A DNA stretch of 64,000 bases from Amycolatopsis nivea (GCF_004522235.1 NZ_SDLT01000009.1:124001-188000); one strand, 5' to 3'; positions 17,926-27,040 are shown, counted from the stretch's first letter. Notes: a model not told the origin generated them from the sequence alone. Made by a program: numbers and translations.

Positions 17926-18974
17926 CCACGACCCCGCCGGACGTCATCCGCTGCGCCTACGCGGAATTGATCGTCAGCGACCTGAAGGCGTCGCGAGAGT
18001 TCTATGTGGACGTTCTCGGCCTCGTCGTGACATACGAGGACGACCAGGCGATATACCTGCGCGCGTTCGAGGAATACCTGCACCACTCGCTGATCCTGCG
18101 CAAGGGCGCGGAACCGGCGCTGGCCGTGCTCGCGTATCGCGTGCGCGGCGAGGGCGAGCTCGACGTCGCCGAGGCGTACTACCGGGAACTCGGCGTCGAG
18201 GTGCGCCGCGTCCCGGCGGGAACCACGCGCGGCATCGGCGAAGCGGTGCGCGTGCTGGACCCGCTCGGCTTCCCGATCGAGTTCTTCTACGAGGCCGAAC
18301 ACGTCGAGCGCTTCACCCAGCGCTACGACGTGCACGGCCCGGGCGCGCTGTCGCGGCTGGACCACTTCAACGTGAACACGCCGGACGTTCCCGCCGCGCG
18401 GAAGTACTACGAGGGCCTCGGCTTCCGGGTGTCGGAGGACATCGTGGACGACGAGGGCACCGTGTACGCGGCGTGGATGTTCCGCAAACCGACCGTGCAC
18501 GACGTCGCGCTCACCGGCGGCGCGGGCCCTCGCCTGCACCACATCGCGTTCGCGACGCACGAGCGGCATCAGATCCTGCACATCTGCGACCACCTCGGCG
18601 CGGTGCGGAAATCGGACCAGATCGAGCGCGGTCCCGGCAGGCACGGCGTGTCGAACGCGTTCTATTTGTACGTGCGTGACCCGGACGGGCACCGGATCGA
18701 GATCTACACCCACGACTATTACACCGGCGACCCGGACAACCCGGTGATCAGCTGGGACGTGCACGACAACCAGCGCCGCGACTGGTGGGGCAATCCGGTG
18801 GTGCCGAGCTGGTACACCGAGGCCTCGCGGGTGCTCGACCTGGACGGGAAGCTCCAGCCGGTCGAGGAACGCACCGAGACGAAGGAAATGGACGTCACCA
18901 TCGGCGCGGACGGGTTCTCCTACACCCGCGCCGACGGGGCCGACCAGGGTTTCAAACTGGGCGAACAGGTCTAA
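17922..18974 (+). CDS. hpaD: Homoprotocatechuate (3,4-dihydroxyphenylacetate) 2,3-dioxygenase
   Basis: 350 residues, two vicinal-oxygen-chelate modules. Metal ligands are visible as His148 (RLDHFNVNTP), His207 (LHHIAF) and Glu260 (HRIEIY), with catalytic His193. All four are offset by exactly seven residues from the known Brevibacterium fuscum enzyme positions (155, 214, 267, 200), a very strong assignment. It cleaves the catechol ring of 3,4-dihydroxyphenylacetate extradiolly. Fe or Mn use cannot be decided from ligands alone. ATGA overlap with hpaE shows translational coupling. Confidence 0.93.
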   Translation: MTTTPPDVIRCAYAELIVSDLKASREFYVDVLGLVVTYEDDQAIYLRAFEEYLHHSLILRKGAEPALAVLAYRVRGEGELDVAEAYYRELGVEVRRVPAGTTRGIGEAVRVLDPLGFPIEFFYEAEHVERFTQRYDVHGPGALSRLDHFNVNTPDVPAARKYYEGLGFRVSEDIVDDEGTVYAAWMFRKPTVHDVALTGGAGPRLHHIAFATHERHQILHICDHLGAVRKSDQIERGPGRHGVSNAFYLYVRDPDGHRIEIYTHDYYTGDPDNPVISWDVHDNQRRDWWGNPVVPSWYTEASRVLDLDGKLQPVEERTETKEMDVTIGADGFSYTRADGADQGFKLGEQV

Positions 18975-19054
18975 GGTGCGTCCCGTCCGGGGAAGGGGCG
19001 CCAGGTCCCTTCCCCGGGCACGCAGCGGTACCGGCACTTCGACGGAGAGGTGAC

Positions 19055-19999
19055 ATGATGACGGCTATCTTGCAGACGCCGACCACGGTCGCGCAGGACT
19101 TCACGGAGTTCCGGTCCGCTGTCCTGCGATCGTTCGTGCCGCTGCAGGTGAGCACCGAGCACCGCGACCGGTTCCACGGCAGGCTCCGCACGCACGAGGC
19201 GGGCGAGATCGCGCTCACCGAGATCACCGCGTCGCCGCACGCGGTCGAGCGGACGCCGGAACTCATCGCCCGCGCCGACCGCCCGTGCTACAAGCTGAGC
19301 GTCATGCTGGCCGGCACCGGCATCCTCACTCAGGACGGCCGCGAAGCCGTGCTGCGGCCCGGCGACGTCGCGCTGTACGACACGAACCGGCCGTACTCTC
19401 TCGTGTTCGAAGAGAATTTCCGGACGCTGGTGCTGATGTTCCCGCAGCAGCAGGTTGACCTGCCACGTGATCTGGTTGGTCAGCTCACCGCGGTGCGGAT
19501 GTCCGGACGCGAGGGCGTCGGCAACGTCGTGGTGCCGTTCCTGGCGCAGCTGGGCGGGAATCTGGACGTGCTGACGAGCCCGGTGGGCGTGCGGTTGGCC
19601 CACAACGCGGTCGATCTGCTGACCACGATGCTGGCCACGGAACTTGACCTGGACCGCACGGCGGCGGACCCGCACCATGACCTGATGCGGCGGATCCGCA
19701 GTTACATCGACGCGAATCTTTCGCGGTCTGATCTCGGTCCGGCGCAGATCGCCGCGGAGCATTACATCTCGACGCGGCATCTGCACGGGTTGTTCCAGGA
19801 GCAGGGGACGACCGTCGCTGGGTGGATCCGGCAGCGGCGGTTGGAGCATTGCCGCCGGGATCTGCGGGATCCGTTGCTGGCGGCACGTCCGGTGGCGGCA
19901 ATCGCGGCGCGGTGGGGATTTGTCGACGCGGCGCACTTTTCGCGGGTGTTCCGGGCGGCCTTCGCACAGTCGCCGAGCGAGCTCCGCGCCCGCGGCTGA
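19055..19999 (+). CDS. AraC-family regulator, FeaR-like by domain order and context
   Basis: 314 residues; tandem ATGs at 19055 and 19058 after GGAGAGG (19044-19050), the second having better spacing. The N-terminal ~200 residues are an AraC-binding-like domain (YKLSVMLAGTGILTQDGREAVLRPGDVALYDTNRPYSL). The C-terminal ~100 carry two HTHs ending in GFVDAAHFSRVFRAAFAQSPSELR. E. coli FeaR, which activates amine oxidase tynA and aldehyde dehydrogenase feaB, has the same build. Given both enzyme types in this window, regulation of the amine pathway is plausible but inferred. Confidence 0.85.
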   Translation: MMTAILQTPTTVAQDFTEFRSAVLRSFVPLQVSTEHRDRFHGRLRTHEAGEIALTEITASPHAVERTPELIARADRPCYKLSVMLAGTGILTQDGREAVLRPGDVALYDTNRPYSLVFEENFRTLVLMFPQQQVDLPRDLVGQLTAVRMSGREGVGNVVVPFLAQLGGNLDVLTSPVGVRLAHNAVDLLTTMLATELDLDRTAADPHHDLMRRIRSYIDANLSRSDLGPAQIAAEHYISTRHLHGLFQEQGTTVAGWIRQRRLEHCRRDLRDPLLAARPVAAIAARWGFVDAAHFSRVFRAAFAQSPSELRARG

Positions 20000-20018
20000 C
20001 CCGGCTCCCACACCATCC

Positions 20019-20047
20019 ACGGCGCTCCCGATCACCGGGGGCGCCGT
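20019..20047 (+). terminator. Hairpin terminator after the hpa/AraC unit
   Basis: ACGGCGCTCCCG (20019-20030) pairs with 20036-20047, 12 bp with one G-T wobble and a 5-nt loop, 19 bp after the AraC stop. Confidence 0.65.
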
Positions 20048-20144
20048 TGCCGTTTCGCCTCGAAGCCGCTGGTATTGACCGCGAGCGTCCGGCAGTTGCC
20101 CGCCAGCGCACGAACGTTCGCTCCCGGGCCGGGGCGCGGCGAGC

Positions 20145-20921
20145 ATGATGGGCATGTCCGACCCTTCCCCTGACGAATGGCGCACCTACGACGAGTTCGC
20201 CGCCGGGATCGACACCTACCGGCTGCCCAACGCGGACCTCACCGGGCAGGAGCTCACCGTCACGCTCGATGACGGCGCGAAGCTCGAGCTGCGGTTCCTC
20301 GACGGCGAACGGCTCACGCTCAACGGCGTCGAGGACCCGTACGACGCGGTCGCCGTGCGTCCTGACGTCTTCTTCGTGAATCTGCCGCTGACGAGCGTCG
20401 AAGGCGAGGCCCTCACGATCGTCTACTCGACGACCACGCACCGCGCGATGACCATCCGGTCGGTGATCGGCGACGAGGACATCGAAGGCACGCCGCGGGT
20501 TTCGCAGACCTTCCACGCCGGCACTACCGACGGCGGCGAGCCGACGGGGGACGTGCCCGGGCCGTCGCGGGACCTCATCGGCAAGCGCAACGTCTACCGC
20601 TACAGCCCGAACCACCTGTACGAGCACGTTTACCTTTCCTCCGAACGCTACTGCTGGCAGTGCGTCGAGGGCGTGCAGCGCGGGCACGGCGACGTGGACA
20701 TGTCGACCGTCTGGAAGTTCGCCGACGGCCTGTACCTGTTCTGCTTCCGCGAGTTCCGGATCGCGGTGGCGAGCGTGTGGCTGCACGACCTCGGCTACGA
20801 CCTGCGCACCACCGGCGTTTTCCTCGGCATCACCGGCGACGGCCGGTCCGAGCACTCCCGCGCGGGCGGGCACATCTACCCGCTCGGCTCGATCAGCTAC
20901 CCCGACGTCCAGCCCGTTTAA
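20145..20921 (+). CDS. moaF: MoaF-family protein (monoamine regulon type), copy 1
   Basis: 258 residues, or 255 if the third clustered ATG (20154) is used; no strong ribosome-binding site picks one. The C-terminal half has the conserved block H-x-Y-E-H-V-Y-L-x4-Y-x-W-Q-C (HLYEHVYLSSERYCWQC), shared with the second copy at 31498. The family is often labelled molybdenum cofactor biosynthesis protein F, but the name comes from the Klebsiella monoamine (moa) genes, which fits this locus. Predicted soluble lipocalin/calycin-like beta protein; biochemical role unknown. It probably starts a unit with the SnoaL-like gene. Confidence 0.85.
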   Translation: MMGMSDPSPDEWRTYDEFAAGIDTYRLPNADLTGQELTVTLDDGAKLELRFLDGERLTLNGVEDPYDAVAVRPDVFFVNLPLTSVEGEALTIVYSTTTHRAMTIRSVIGDEDIEGTPRVSQTFHAGTTDGGEPTGDVPGPSRDLIGKRNVYRYSPNHLYEHVYLSSERYCWQCVEGVQRGHGDVDMSTVWKFADGLYLFCFREFRIAVASVWLHDLGYDLRTTGVFLGITGDGRSEHSRAGGHIYPLGSISYPDVQPV

Positions 20922-20932
20922 GGAGTTTCCCT

Positions 20933-21319
20933 GTGTCCAATTTGGACGTGATCACCGCGCACTACGAGGCGAGCGACCGCGGCGACCTCGACGGCATGCT
21001 CGCGCCGATCGGCCCCGAGACCACCTGGACCGAGGCCGCCGGATTCCCTTACGCGGGCACCTACACCGGGCCGGACGAGGTGCGGCGCAACGTCTTTGAG
21101 GCAATCGCCCGCGACTGGGACGGCTACCAGTTCTCCCTGTCCGCGCTGCTGGACGCCGGTGATTCGATCGTCGGGCTCGGCACGTACACCGGCACGAACC
21201 GCAAGTCCGGCAAGGCTTTCACCGCGCGCGTGGCGCACGTGTGGAAGTTCGACGGCGACAAGGTCGCGAGCTTCGAGCAGATCGTCGATTCCGCCCCGGT
21301 CGCCGCGGCGACCGACTGA
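20933..21319 (+). CDS. SnoaL/NTF2-like protein
   Basis: 128 residues from GTG 20933, with TAAGGAG (20919-20925) as ribosome-binding site, 11 nt after moaF. The cone-shaped NTF2 fold is recognisable from ITAHYEASDRGDLDGMLAPIGPETTWTEAAGFPYAGTYTGPDEV, GLGTYTGTNRKSGKAF and HVWKFDGDKVASFEQIVDSAPV. Such proteins are small-molecule isomerases, cyclases or binding proteins; no catalytic residue set can be assigned. Tight linkage to moaF suggests a shared substrate. Confidence 0.85.
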   Translation: MSNLDVITAHYEASDRGDLDGMLAPIGPETTWTEAAGFPYAGTYTGPDEVRRNVFEAIARDWDGYQFSLSALLDAGDSIVGLGTYTGTNRKSGKAFTARVAHVWKFDGDKVASFEQIVDSAPVAAATD

Positions 21320-21333
21320 GCCTGCCGCGCCAC

Positions 21334-21363
21334 GGCGGTGCCGGTCCTTCCCCCGGCACCGCC
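21334..21363 (+). terminator. Hairpin between the SnoaL gene and the ABC transporter operon
   Basis: GGCGGTGCCGG (21334-21344) pairs perfectly with 21353-21363, loop of 8 nt, 14 bp after the SnoaL stop. It may terminate fully or attenuate into the transporter genes. Confidence 0.65.
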
Positions 21364-21415
21364 CCCGTTCTCTCTCCCCTCCCCCTCTGGTCACTGTGGA
21401 CCGGAAAGCCGAGCC

Positions 21416-22594
21416 ATGATGAGAAAGTTCCTGCCCGCGCTCGCGTCGGCCGTGCTCGTCACGCTGGTCGCGGCGGGCTGCGCGGGCACCGCCGATCCGA
21501 ACGGACCGATCGTGGTCGGCTCGGTCAACGCGCTGAGCGGTCCCGCCACCTTCCCGGAATCCTCCCAGGCCGCCAAGGCCGTCTTCGACGCGGCGAACGC
21601 GGCGGGCGGCGTGCACGGGCGCAAGATCGAATACCACGCCATCGACGACAAGGGCGACCCCGCCGCCGCGGCGGCCGCGGCCCGCGAAATCGTGGGCGGC
21701 GACCAGGCGGTGGCGCTGGTCGGTTCGTCGAGCCTCATCGAATGCCAGATCAACGCCAAGTACTACCAGCAGGAAAGAGTCCTCTCCATCTCCGGCATCG
21801 GCGTCGACCCGTCGTGCTTCACCAGCCCGAACATCGGGCCGGCCAACGTCGGGCCGTTCCACGACATGACGCTGACCCTGCTGTACGGCTCCGAAGTGCT
21901 GCACCTGGAAGACATGTGCGCACTGCTGGAAATCGCCGGGAACACGTTGCCATACTACCGCGCGGCCATTGACGAATGGTCGAAAATCACCGGCAAGAAA
22001 CTGAAGTACGTCGACGCGACCGTGCCGTACAACGGTTCCGACTACACGCCTTACATCGTGAAGGCGCGTGCCGCCGGGTGCAAAGCGGTGACGGTGAACC
22101 CGGTGGAGCCCGACTCGATCGGCCAGCTGAAAGCCGCGCAGGCACAAGGTTGGAAAGACGTGACCTGGCTGCTGCTCACGAGTGTCTACAGTGAACAGTA
22201 CGCGAAAGCGGTTTCCGACGCGGGCAAGGGCGTCTACGTGCCCGCCGAGTTCTACCCGTTCACCGATCCGTCGAGCCCGCGCACCAAGGAGTGGCGGGAT
22301 CTCATGACTCGCAACAACATTCCGCTGACCTCGTTCAGCCAGGGCGGCTATCTCGCGGCGAAGTACTTCCTGAAGGTGCTGGAAGGCATGCCGGGCGACA
22401 TCACGCGGGAATCGGTGACGAAGGCGCTGCGCGAAATGAAGCCGATCTCCGATCCGATGGTCGGCACGCCGTACGTGTTCGGCCCCGGGCAGACGCACCA
22501 CGACAACATCGCGGGCTGGCCGGTGAAGCTCGCGACGGGCACGAACCGGTGGGAGATCGCCGGTACCGACTGGCTGCGGATTCCGCGGCGCTGA
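21416..22594 (+). CDS. ABC transporter substrate-binding lipoprotein, Leu/Ile/Val type
   Basis: 392 residues. Lipoprotein signal: MMRKFLPALASAVLVTLVAAGCAG, with the Cys after VAAG as lipid anchor. The mature part is a periplasmic-binding-protein type I fold (IVVGSVNALSGPATFPESSQAAKAVFDAANAAGGVHGRKIEY, VALVGSSS, SFSQGGYLAAKYFLKVLEG). This family binds amino acids, aromatic acids, amides or urea. Position between two amine-catabolic blocks suggests an aromatic acid or amine, not demonstrable from the sequence. First gene of a four-gene transporter operon. Confidence 0.88.
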   Translation: MMRKFLPALASAVLVTLVAAGCAGTADPNGPIVVGSVNALSGPATFPESSQAAKAVFDAANAAGGVHGRKIEYHAIDDKGDPAAAAAAAREIVGGDQAVALVGSSSLIECQINAKYYQQERVLSISGIGVDPSCFTSPNIGPANVGPFHDMTLTLLYGSEVLHLEDMCALLEIAGNTLPYYRAAIDEWSKITGKKLKYVDATVPYNGSDYTPYIVKARAAGCKAVTVNPVEPDSIGQLKAAQAQGWKDVTWLLLTSVYSEQYAKAVSDAGKGVYVPAEFYPFTDPSSPRTKEWRDLMTRNNIPLTSFSQGGYLAAKYFLKVLEGMPGDITRESVTKALREMKPISDPMVGTPYVFGPGQTHHDNIAGWPVKLATGTNRWEIAGTDWLRIPRR

Positions 22595-22624
22595 CCCGAT
22601 CCGCTCTGGAAAGAGGAGACTGCA

Positions 22625-23485
22625 ATGGTGCAGGGAGCGCTGGCCGGGCTCGCCGCCGGCGGGCTTTACGCGGTGCTGGCGGTGTGCCTGACGCTGATGT
22701 CGCGGCTGGTCCGGGTCGTCAACTTCGCGCAGGCGGCGACCGGCATGTTCGGCAGTTACGTCGGGGTGGCGCTGTCCGTCCACGGCGGACTGCCGGAGTG
22801 GCTGGCGGTGGTGCTCGGCGTGCTGCTGGGCGGAGTGCTGAGCGTGCTGATCGGCTGGGTCGTCTCGACGTGGCTCGCCGAAGCAGGCACCGGCACCCGC
22901 TCGGCGGTCACTGTCGCGGTGCTGCTGCTGTTGATCTCGTTGTCGTTCATCCTGTTCGGCAACAAACCGCAGCCGTTCCAGGCGTTGCTGGCCGGCCCGG
23001 CGTTCACCGTCGGCGGGGTGGTGATCAGCCAGGTGACGGTCGTGACCGTCGTGCTGGCGGTGGTGATCGCCTTCGCCGCGCGGCTGATCCTGACAAAGAC
23101 GCCCGTTGGTATCTCACTGCGTGCTTTGTCGGAACGCCCGACGACAGCTGAGCTGTTAGGTATCCCCGCGAAACGTCTCAGTGCCGCCGTGTGGGGCGCC
23201 ACCGGGCTGATCAGCACGGTCATCATCGTGATCGTCGCGCCGTCCCAATCGAACGATGCCACCTCGCTGTCCATGCTGGTCGTGCCCGCGGCCGCGGCGG
23301 CCCTGCTCGGCGGGTTCCGCAGGCTGGACCTCGCCGTCGTCGGCGGACTCGTTCTCGGCATGCTGCAGGGCGCGCTCGCGCAGGTCGACCAGCTTTCGGT
23401 AGTGCGGAATTTCGTCCCGTTCCTGGCCATCGTCGGCCTGCTCGTGTGGTCTCAGCGCAAGGAGGTGTGGGATGCAGCTCGCTGA
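22625..23485 (+). CDS. livH: Branched-chain-type ABC permease (LivH)
   Basis: 286 residues, about eight membrane helices, with the LivH N-terminal pattern GALAGLAAGGLYAVLAVCLTLMSRLVRVVNFAQAATGMFG. GAAAGAGGAG (22610-22619) ~5 nt upstream is the ribosome-binding site. It overlaps the next gene by 14 nt. It contains an in-frame TTA leucine codon (23156-23158), rare at this GC content, immediately followed by Gly. Confidence 0.88.
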   Translation: MVQGALAGLAAGGLYAVLAVCLTLMSRLVRVVNFAQAATGMFGSYVGVALSVHGGLPEWLAVVLGVLLGGVLSVLIGWVVSTWLAEAGTGTRSAVTVAVLLLLISLSFILFGNKPQPFQALLAGPAFTVGGVVISQVTVVTVVLAVVIAFAARLILTKTPVGISLRALSERPTTAELLGIPAKRLSAAVWGATGLISTVIIVIVAPSQSNDATSLSMLVVPAAAAALLGGFRRLDLAVVGGLVLGMLQGALAQVDQLSVVRNFVPFLAIVGLLVWSQRKEVWDAAR

Positions 23486-25190
23486 CCGGGGCGCAGTGTC
23501 CCGCTTCGGAACCCCACTGGTCGTCGCGGTGGTCGCGGTGCTGGTCGGAATCGGCCTGACCGTCGGTCTCAACGGCTACTTCGCCTACCTCGGCGTCAGC
23601 GTCGTCGTAGCCGCGATCGCCTTGCTCGGCTTAGGTGTCGTCACCGGCAGCGCCGGAATGATTTCCTTGTGCCAGCTGACCTTCGGCGCGATCGGCGCGT
23701 GGGTCGTCTCCGCGTTGAACAAAGCCGGTGCCCCCGGCGGCTTCTTCTTCTGGCTGCTGCTGGGCGGTCTCGCCGCCGGTGTCGTCGGTGTCCTCATCGG
23801 ACTCCCGGCGCTGCGCCTGCGCGGGATCAACCTGGCGGTGGTGACGCTCGGCCTGGCCGCGGCCGCCGACGTCACCCTGGTGGAAATCCAGTTCCCCGGC
23901 ACCACGGACGGCGTCTCGGTGGACCGTCCGTCCTTTGTGGCCGACGACAACGCGTACTTCCTCATGTGCATCATCGTCCTGATCGTCTGCGCCTTGCTCG
24001 TGCACTTCCTCCGGCGCGGTCCGTGGGGCAGCAGCTGGGCCGCGGTGGCGTTCTCCGAGCGCGGTACCGCGGCGGCAGGCGCCAGCGTTCGTACGGCCAA
24101 GCTGTCGGCCTTCGCGGTCAGCGCCACTCTGGGCGGTATCAGCGGCGGCCTGCTGACCGCACAGGTCGGGTTCGCGTTCCCGACCAGCTTCGCCCCGCTG
24201 CAATCGCTGGCGTTGTACGTGCTGGCAATCATGTCCGGTGCGCACCTGATTGATATGGCAGTGTTCGGTGCTGTCCTCTGGGTTGCCGTACCAGAGCTGT
24301 TGAAGCGGTGGGGAGTCCCGCAAGACTGGGGTTACGTGATCTTTGGTCTCCTGGGCATCCAGGCACTGGCCGGACGCGGCAACCTCGGCACCGCGATCCG
24401 CGAGCTGTGGCGGCGTCGATCGAGGGCCAGCGCTGGGGTTCAGATCACTGCGCTGGGCGAAGAACCTCCGCGGCTGCCGCCCGGCGAGCCGGTACTGGTG
24501 GTCCGGGGCCTGAGTGTCACCTTCGGACAAGTGAAGGCACTGTCCGGAGTGGACTTGGCCGTACCGAAGGGCGGAGTCCTAGGCGTCATCGGCCCGAACG
24601 GCGCGGGAAAGTCCACTTTGGTCGACGCCATCAGCGGCTTCCTGCCGCAAGCGGAAGGAACCGTCGAACTGGCCGACCGTCCGCTCACCGGCAATCCGAC
24701 GCAACGAGCCCGCTCCGGCCTGCGCCGAACCTTCCAACAAGACCGAGTCCCCGCGGGCCTGACCATCGAGGCATACGTCCGCTTCGTCGCCCGCCGACGC
24801 CCGGATGCCGCCGAAGTCGCTGCCGCGCTGGAGTTCTTCGGCTGCCCGCCGGCCGCGACGCCGCTGGACCGGGTCGACGTGGGCGCGCGCCGGCTGGTCG
24901 AAGTCGTCGGCCACCTCATGGCCAAGCCCCAGGTGCTGCTCCTCGACGAACCGGCGGCGGGTCTCCCGCACGAGGAACACGTCGCGTTCGGCGAACGCCT
25001 GCGGCAGGTCCCGGCCCGGTTCGGCGTCTCGGTGCTGATCATCGAACACGACCTAGACCTGGTCCGGTCGGTCTGCGACACGCTGACCGTGCTCGACTTC
25101 GGCGAGGTGCTGGCGAGCGGCCCGCAGGCGGAAGTGCTGGCGGATCCGGCGGTTCTGAAAGCCTACCTTGGCGAAACGGAGATGCTGTGA
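23472..25190 (+). CDS. LivM-LivG fusion: ABC permease joined to ATP-binding domain
   Basis: 572 residues. Residues ~15-300 are a LivM permease (about eight helices; TGSAGMISLCQLTFGAIGAW). After a linker (~310-338), ~339-570 are a LivG ATPase: Walker A GPNGAGKST (374-382), a Q-loop in FQQDRVPAGL, and Walker B VLLLDE (488-493). The signature segment is abnormal: where LivG has LSGG/LSYG there is RVDVGARRLVEVV (~467-479). The partner LivF has a normal LLSGGEQQ, so one composite ATP site would be weak. It contains a TTA codon (23631-23633). Confidence 0.88.
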   Translation: MQLADRGAVSRFGTPLVVAVVAVLVGIGLTVGLNGYFAYLGVSVVVAAIALLGLGVVTGSAGMISLCQLTFGAIGAWVVSALNKAGAPGGFFFWLLLGGLAAGVVGVLIGLPALRLRGINLAVVTLGLAAAADVTLVEIQFPGTTDGVSVDRPSFVADDNAYFLMCIIVLIVCALLVHFLRRGPWGSSWAAVAFSERGTAAAGASVRTAKLSAFAVSATLGGISGGLLTAQVGFAFPTSFAPLQSLALYVLAIMSGAHLIDMAVFGAVLWVAVPELLKRWGVPQDWGYVIFGLLGIQALAGRGNLGTAIRELWRRRSRASAGVQITALGEEPPRLPPGEPVLVVRGLSVTFGQVKALSGVDLAVPKGGVLGVIGPNGAGKSTLVDAISGFLPQAEGTVELADRPLTGNPTQRARSGLRRTFQQDRVPAGLTIEAYVRFVARRRPDAAEVAAALEFFGCPPAATPLDRVDVGARRLVEVVGHLMAKPQVLLLDEPAAGLPHEEHVAFGERLRQVPARFGVSVLIIEHDLDLVRSVCDTLTVLDFGEVLASGPQAEVLADPAVLKAYLGETEML

Positions 25191-25882
25191 GCACGCTGCG
25201 AATCGAGAACCTGACCGTCGCGCGCGGCGCGGGCCCAGTCATCGCCGACGTCGGAATGACACTGGAACCGGGCAAGATCACCGCGTTGGTCGGCCCCAAC
25301 GGAGCGGGCAAGACCAGCCTGCTGGAAGCCCTGTCCGGCGTGATCCCGGCGGCGTCCGGGGCTATCCACATTGGACACACTGAGGTCACGAAACACTCGC
25401 GGGTAGCCAGAGCGCGGCTCGGACTGGCGCACGTGGAACAAGGACGCGCGGTGTTCGCCAGCCTGACCGTCCTGGAAAACCTGCGCCTGACCGCCAAAAC
25501 CCCGGCCGGCGTGGAAGAAGTCCTCGCCCTGTTCCCGGAATTGGAGAAACGCAAGAACTCGCCCGCCGCGCTGCTGTCCGGCGGCGAGCAGCAGATGGTG
25601 GTACTGGGCCGGGCCTTCGCCGCGAAACCGAAGTTCCTGCTCATCGACGAGATGTCGCTCGGCCTGGCCCCGGCCGTCTTCACCCGGCTTCTCCCGGCGG
25701 TCACCGAATTCGCCAACGCGGGCGCGGCGATCCTCCTGGTGGAACAGTTCACCCACCTGGCGCTGAAAGTCGCGCAGGAAGCCGTGGTCGTTTCGTCCGG
25801 CAGGGTCACCTACGCCGGGGAGTCGCAGCCCCTGCTGGACCAGCCGGACACACTGCACCAGGCGTATCTGGGCACCAACTGA
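25187..25882 (+). CDS. livF: Branched-chain-type ABC ATP-binding protein (LivF)
   Basis: 231 residues from GTG 25187, overlapping the preceding TGA (GTGA). Canonical features: Walker A GPNGAGKT, Q-loop in VEQGRAVF, signature LLSGGEQQMVVLGRAF, Walker B FLLIDEMSLGL, and a switch region in which Gln (LLVEQFTH) stands where His is usual, as in LivF generally. It completes the importer begun at 21416. Confidence 0.92.
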   Translation: MSTLRIENLTVARGAGPVIADVGMTLEPGKITALVGPNGAGKTSLLEALSGVIPAASGAIHIGHTEVTKHSRVARARLGLAHVEQGRAVFASLTVLENLRLTAKTPAGVEEVLALFPELEKRKNSPAALLSGGEQQMVVLGRAFAAKPKFLLIDEMSLGLAPAVFTRLLPAVTEFANAGAAILLVEQFTHLALKVAQEAVVVSSGRVTYAGESQPLLDQPDTLHQAYLGTN

Positions 25883-25883
25883 C

Positions 25884-25924
25884 CCGGGGCGTGGGCGTTC
25901 CGCGGTGGGACGCCCACGCCCCGG
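25884..25924. terminator. Bidirectional terminator between livF and the SnoaL-like gene
   Basis: A perfect 15-bp inverted repeat (25884-25898 with 25910-25924), loop of 11 nt, directly after the livF stop and before the convergent gene's stop. Confidence 0.8.
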
Positions 25925-25928
25925 CCGG

Positions 25929-26261
25929 TCAGCCTTCCCGGATGGTCATCTTGGCGATCCGGTCGCCCTCGACGGCGAAGACGAACTTCGACCGTCCGTT
26001 GGCGTGATTGCTGCGCCAATCCCCGACGACGGTGACGGCGCCGTCGCCGCAGACCGTGACCTCCTCCGGGGTCAGGACGCCGCGCGAGCCGATGAACTCG
26101 ACGTCGCTCCACCCCTTGATCTCGGCGCGTCCGGCGAACGACCGGCCCCAGTCGTCCACGACGCCCTTTTCGGTGAACGCGTCCAGGAACGCGGCCTCGT
26201 CGTGCCGGTTCACCGCGTCGACGAACGACGCCACCGGTTCCGGAATCTCCACTTCGGACAT
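25929..26261 (-). CDS. SnoaL-like protein
   Basis: 110 residues from ATG 26261 (AAGGGAAA upstream); a longer frame to 26336 would run into the SDR gene. NTF2-like pattern: PVASFVDAVNRHDEAAFLDAFTEKGVVDDWGRSFAGRAEIKGWSDVEF, then FVFAVEGDRIAKMTIREG. Function not assignable. It follows the SDR gene by 23 bp on the same strand, so the two form an operon opposite a TetR gene. Confidence 0.82.
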   Translation of the reverse strand: MSEVEIPEPVASFVDAVNRHDEAAFLDAFTEKGVVDDWGRSFAGRAEIKGWSDVEFIGSRGVLTPEEVTVCGDGAVTVVGDWRSNHANGRSKFVFAVEGDRIAKMTIREG

Positions 26262-26284
26262 GGCGTTTCCCTTGCTGTCGTTGC

Positions 26285-27040
26285 TCAGCGGGTGGTGTAG
26301 CCGCCGTTGGCGAAGATAGTCTGCCCGGTGATCCACCAGCCGGACGTCGCGAGGAACGACACGATCGGGGCGATGTCCTCGATCTTCGTCAGCTGCCCGC
26401 CCATCGCCTGCGACTTGTGGAATTCCACCCGTTCCGGGGTTTCCTGGCCGTAGAAGAACGGCGTGTCCATCGGGCCGGGCCCGACCGCGGTGACCGAGAT
26501 CCCGCGCGGGGCGAATTCCTTGGCCGCGGCGCGGGTGAAGTGCTCGACCGGGCTCTTGCCGCCCGCGTAGGTCGAGTACCCGTCGGTGAACGCCGCGAGC
26601 AGGCTGGTCACGATCGTGATGATCTTGCCGCCGTCCGCGACGTTCTTGCCCGCTTCCTTGATGAAGAAGTAGGCCGCCTTCGAGTTGATGTCGAACATCG
26701 AGTCGTACTCGTCCTCGGTGGTCTCGGTGATCGGCTTGCGCAGCACCTTGCCCACCGTGTTCACCGCGACGTCGATCTTCCCGAGCGCGGCCTCCGCGTC
26801 GGCGAACAGCTTCTCCACGTTCGCCGGGACGGTGAGGTCGCCGGTGAGCACGACGCCCTTGCCGCCCGCCGCCTCGACCGCGGCGAGCGTCTCCTCCGCC
26901 TGCGGCCGGGTCGACTCGGAGTTGTAGTGGATCGCCACGTTCGCGCCGGCCTCGGCGGCCTGCCTGCTGATGAGCCCGCCCAGGTTCTTCGCCCCGGCGG
27001 CGACCAGGACGTTCTTGCCCTTGAGGGTGTGGTCGGTCAT
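26285..27040 (-). CDS. Short-chain dehydrogenase/reductase
   Basis: 251 residues. Rossmann start VLVAAGAKNLGGLISRQAAEAG (a TGxxxGIG variant), NNAG replaced by VNTVGK, active-site Ser in IVTSLLAAF, YAGGK as the YxxxK pair, and C-terminal GWWITGQTIFANGGYTTR. NAD(P)-dependent; substrate unknown. Transcribed away from the TetR gene at 27111, which probably controls it through the CACTG-TAG-CAGTG site. Confidence 0.88.
   Translation of the reverse strand: MTDHTLKGKNVLVAAGAKNLGGLISRQAAEAGANVAIHYNSESTRPQAEETLAAVEAAGGKGVVLTGDLTVPANVEKLFADAEAALGKIDVAVNTVGKVLRKPITETTEDEYDSMFDINSKAAYFFIKEAGKNVADGGKIITIVTSLLAAFTDGYSTYAGGKSPVEHFTRAAAKEFAPRGISVTAVGPGPMDTPFFYGQETPERVEFHKSQAMGGQLTKIEDIAPIVSFLATSGWWITGQTIFANGGYTTR

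Noticed and set aside
20145..20921. MoaF as a molybdenum cofactor biosynthesis protein.
   Set aside because: No molybdopterin gene nearby; linkage to amine oxidase and SDR genes fits the monoamine meaning of moa.
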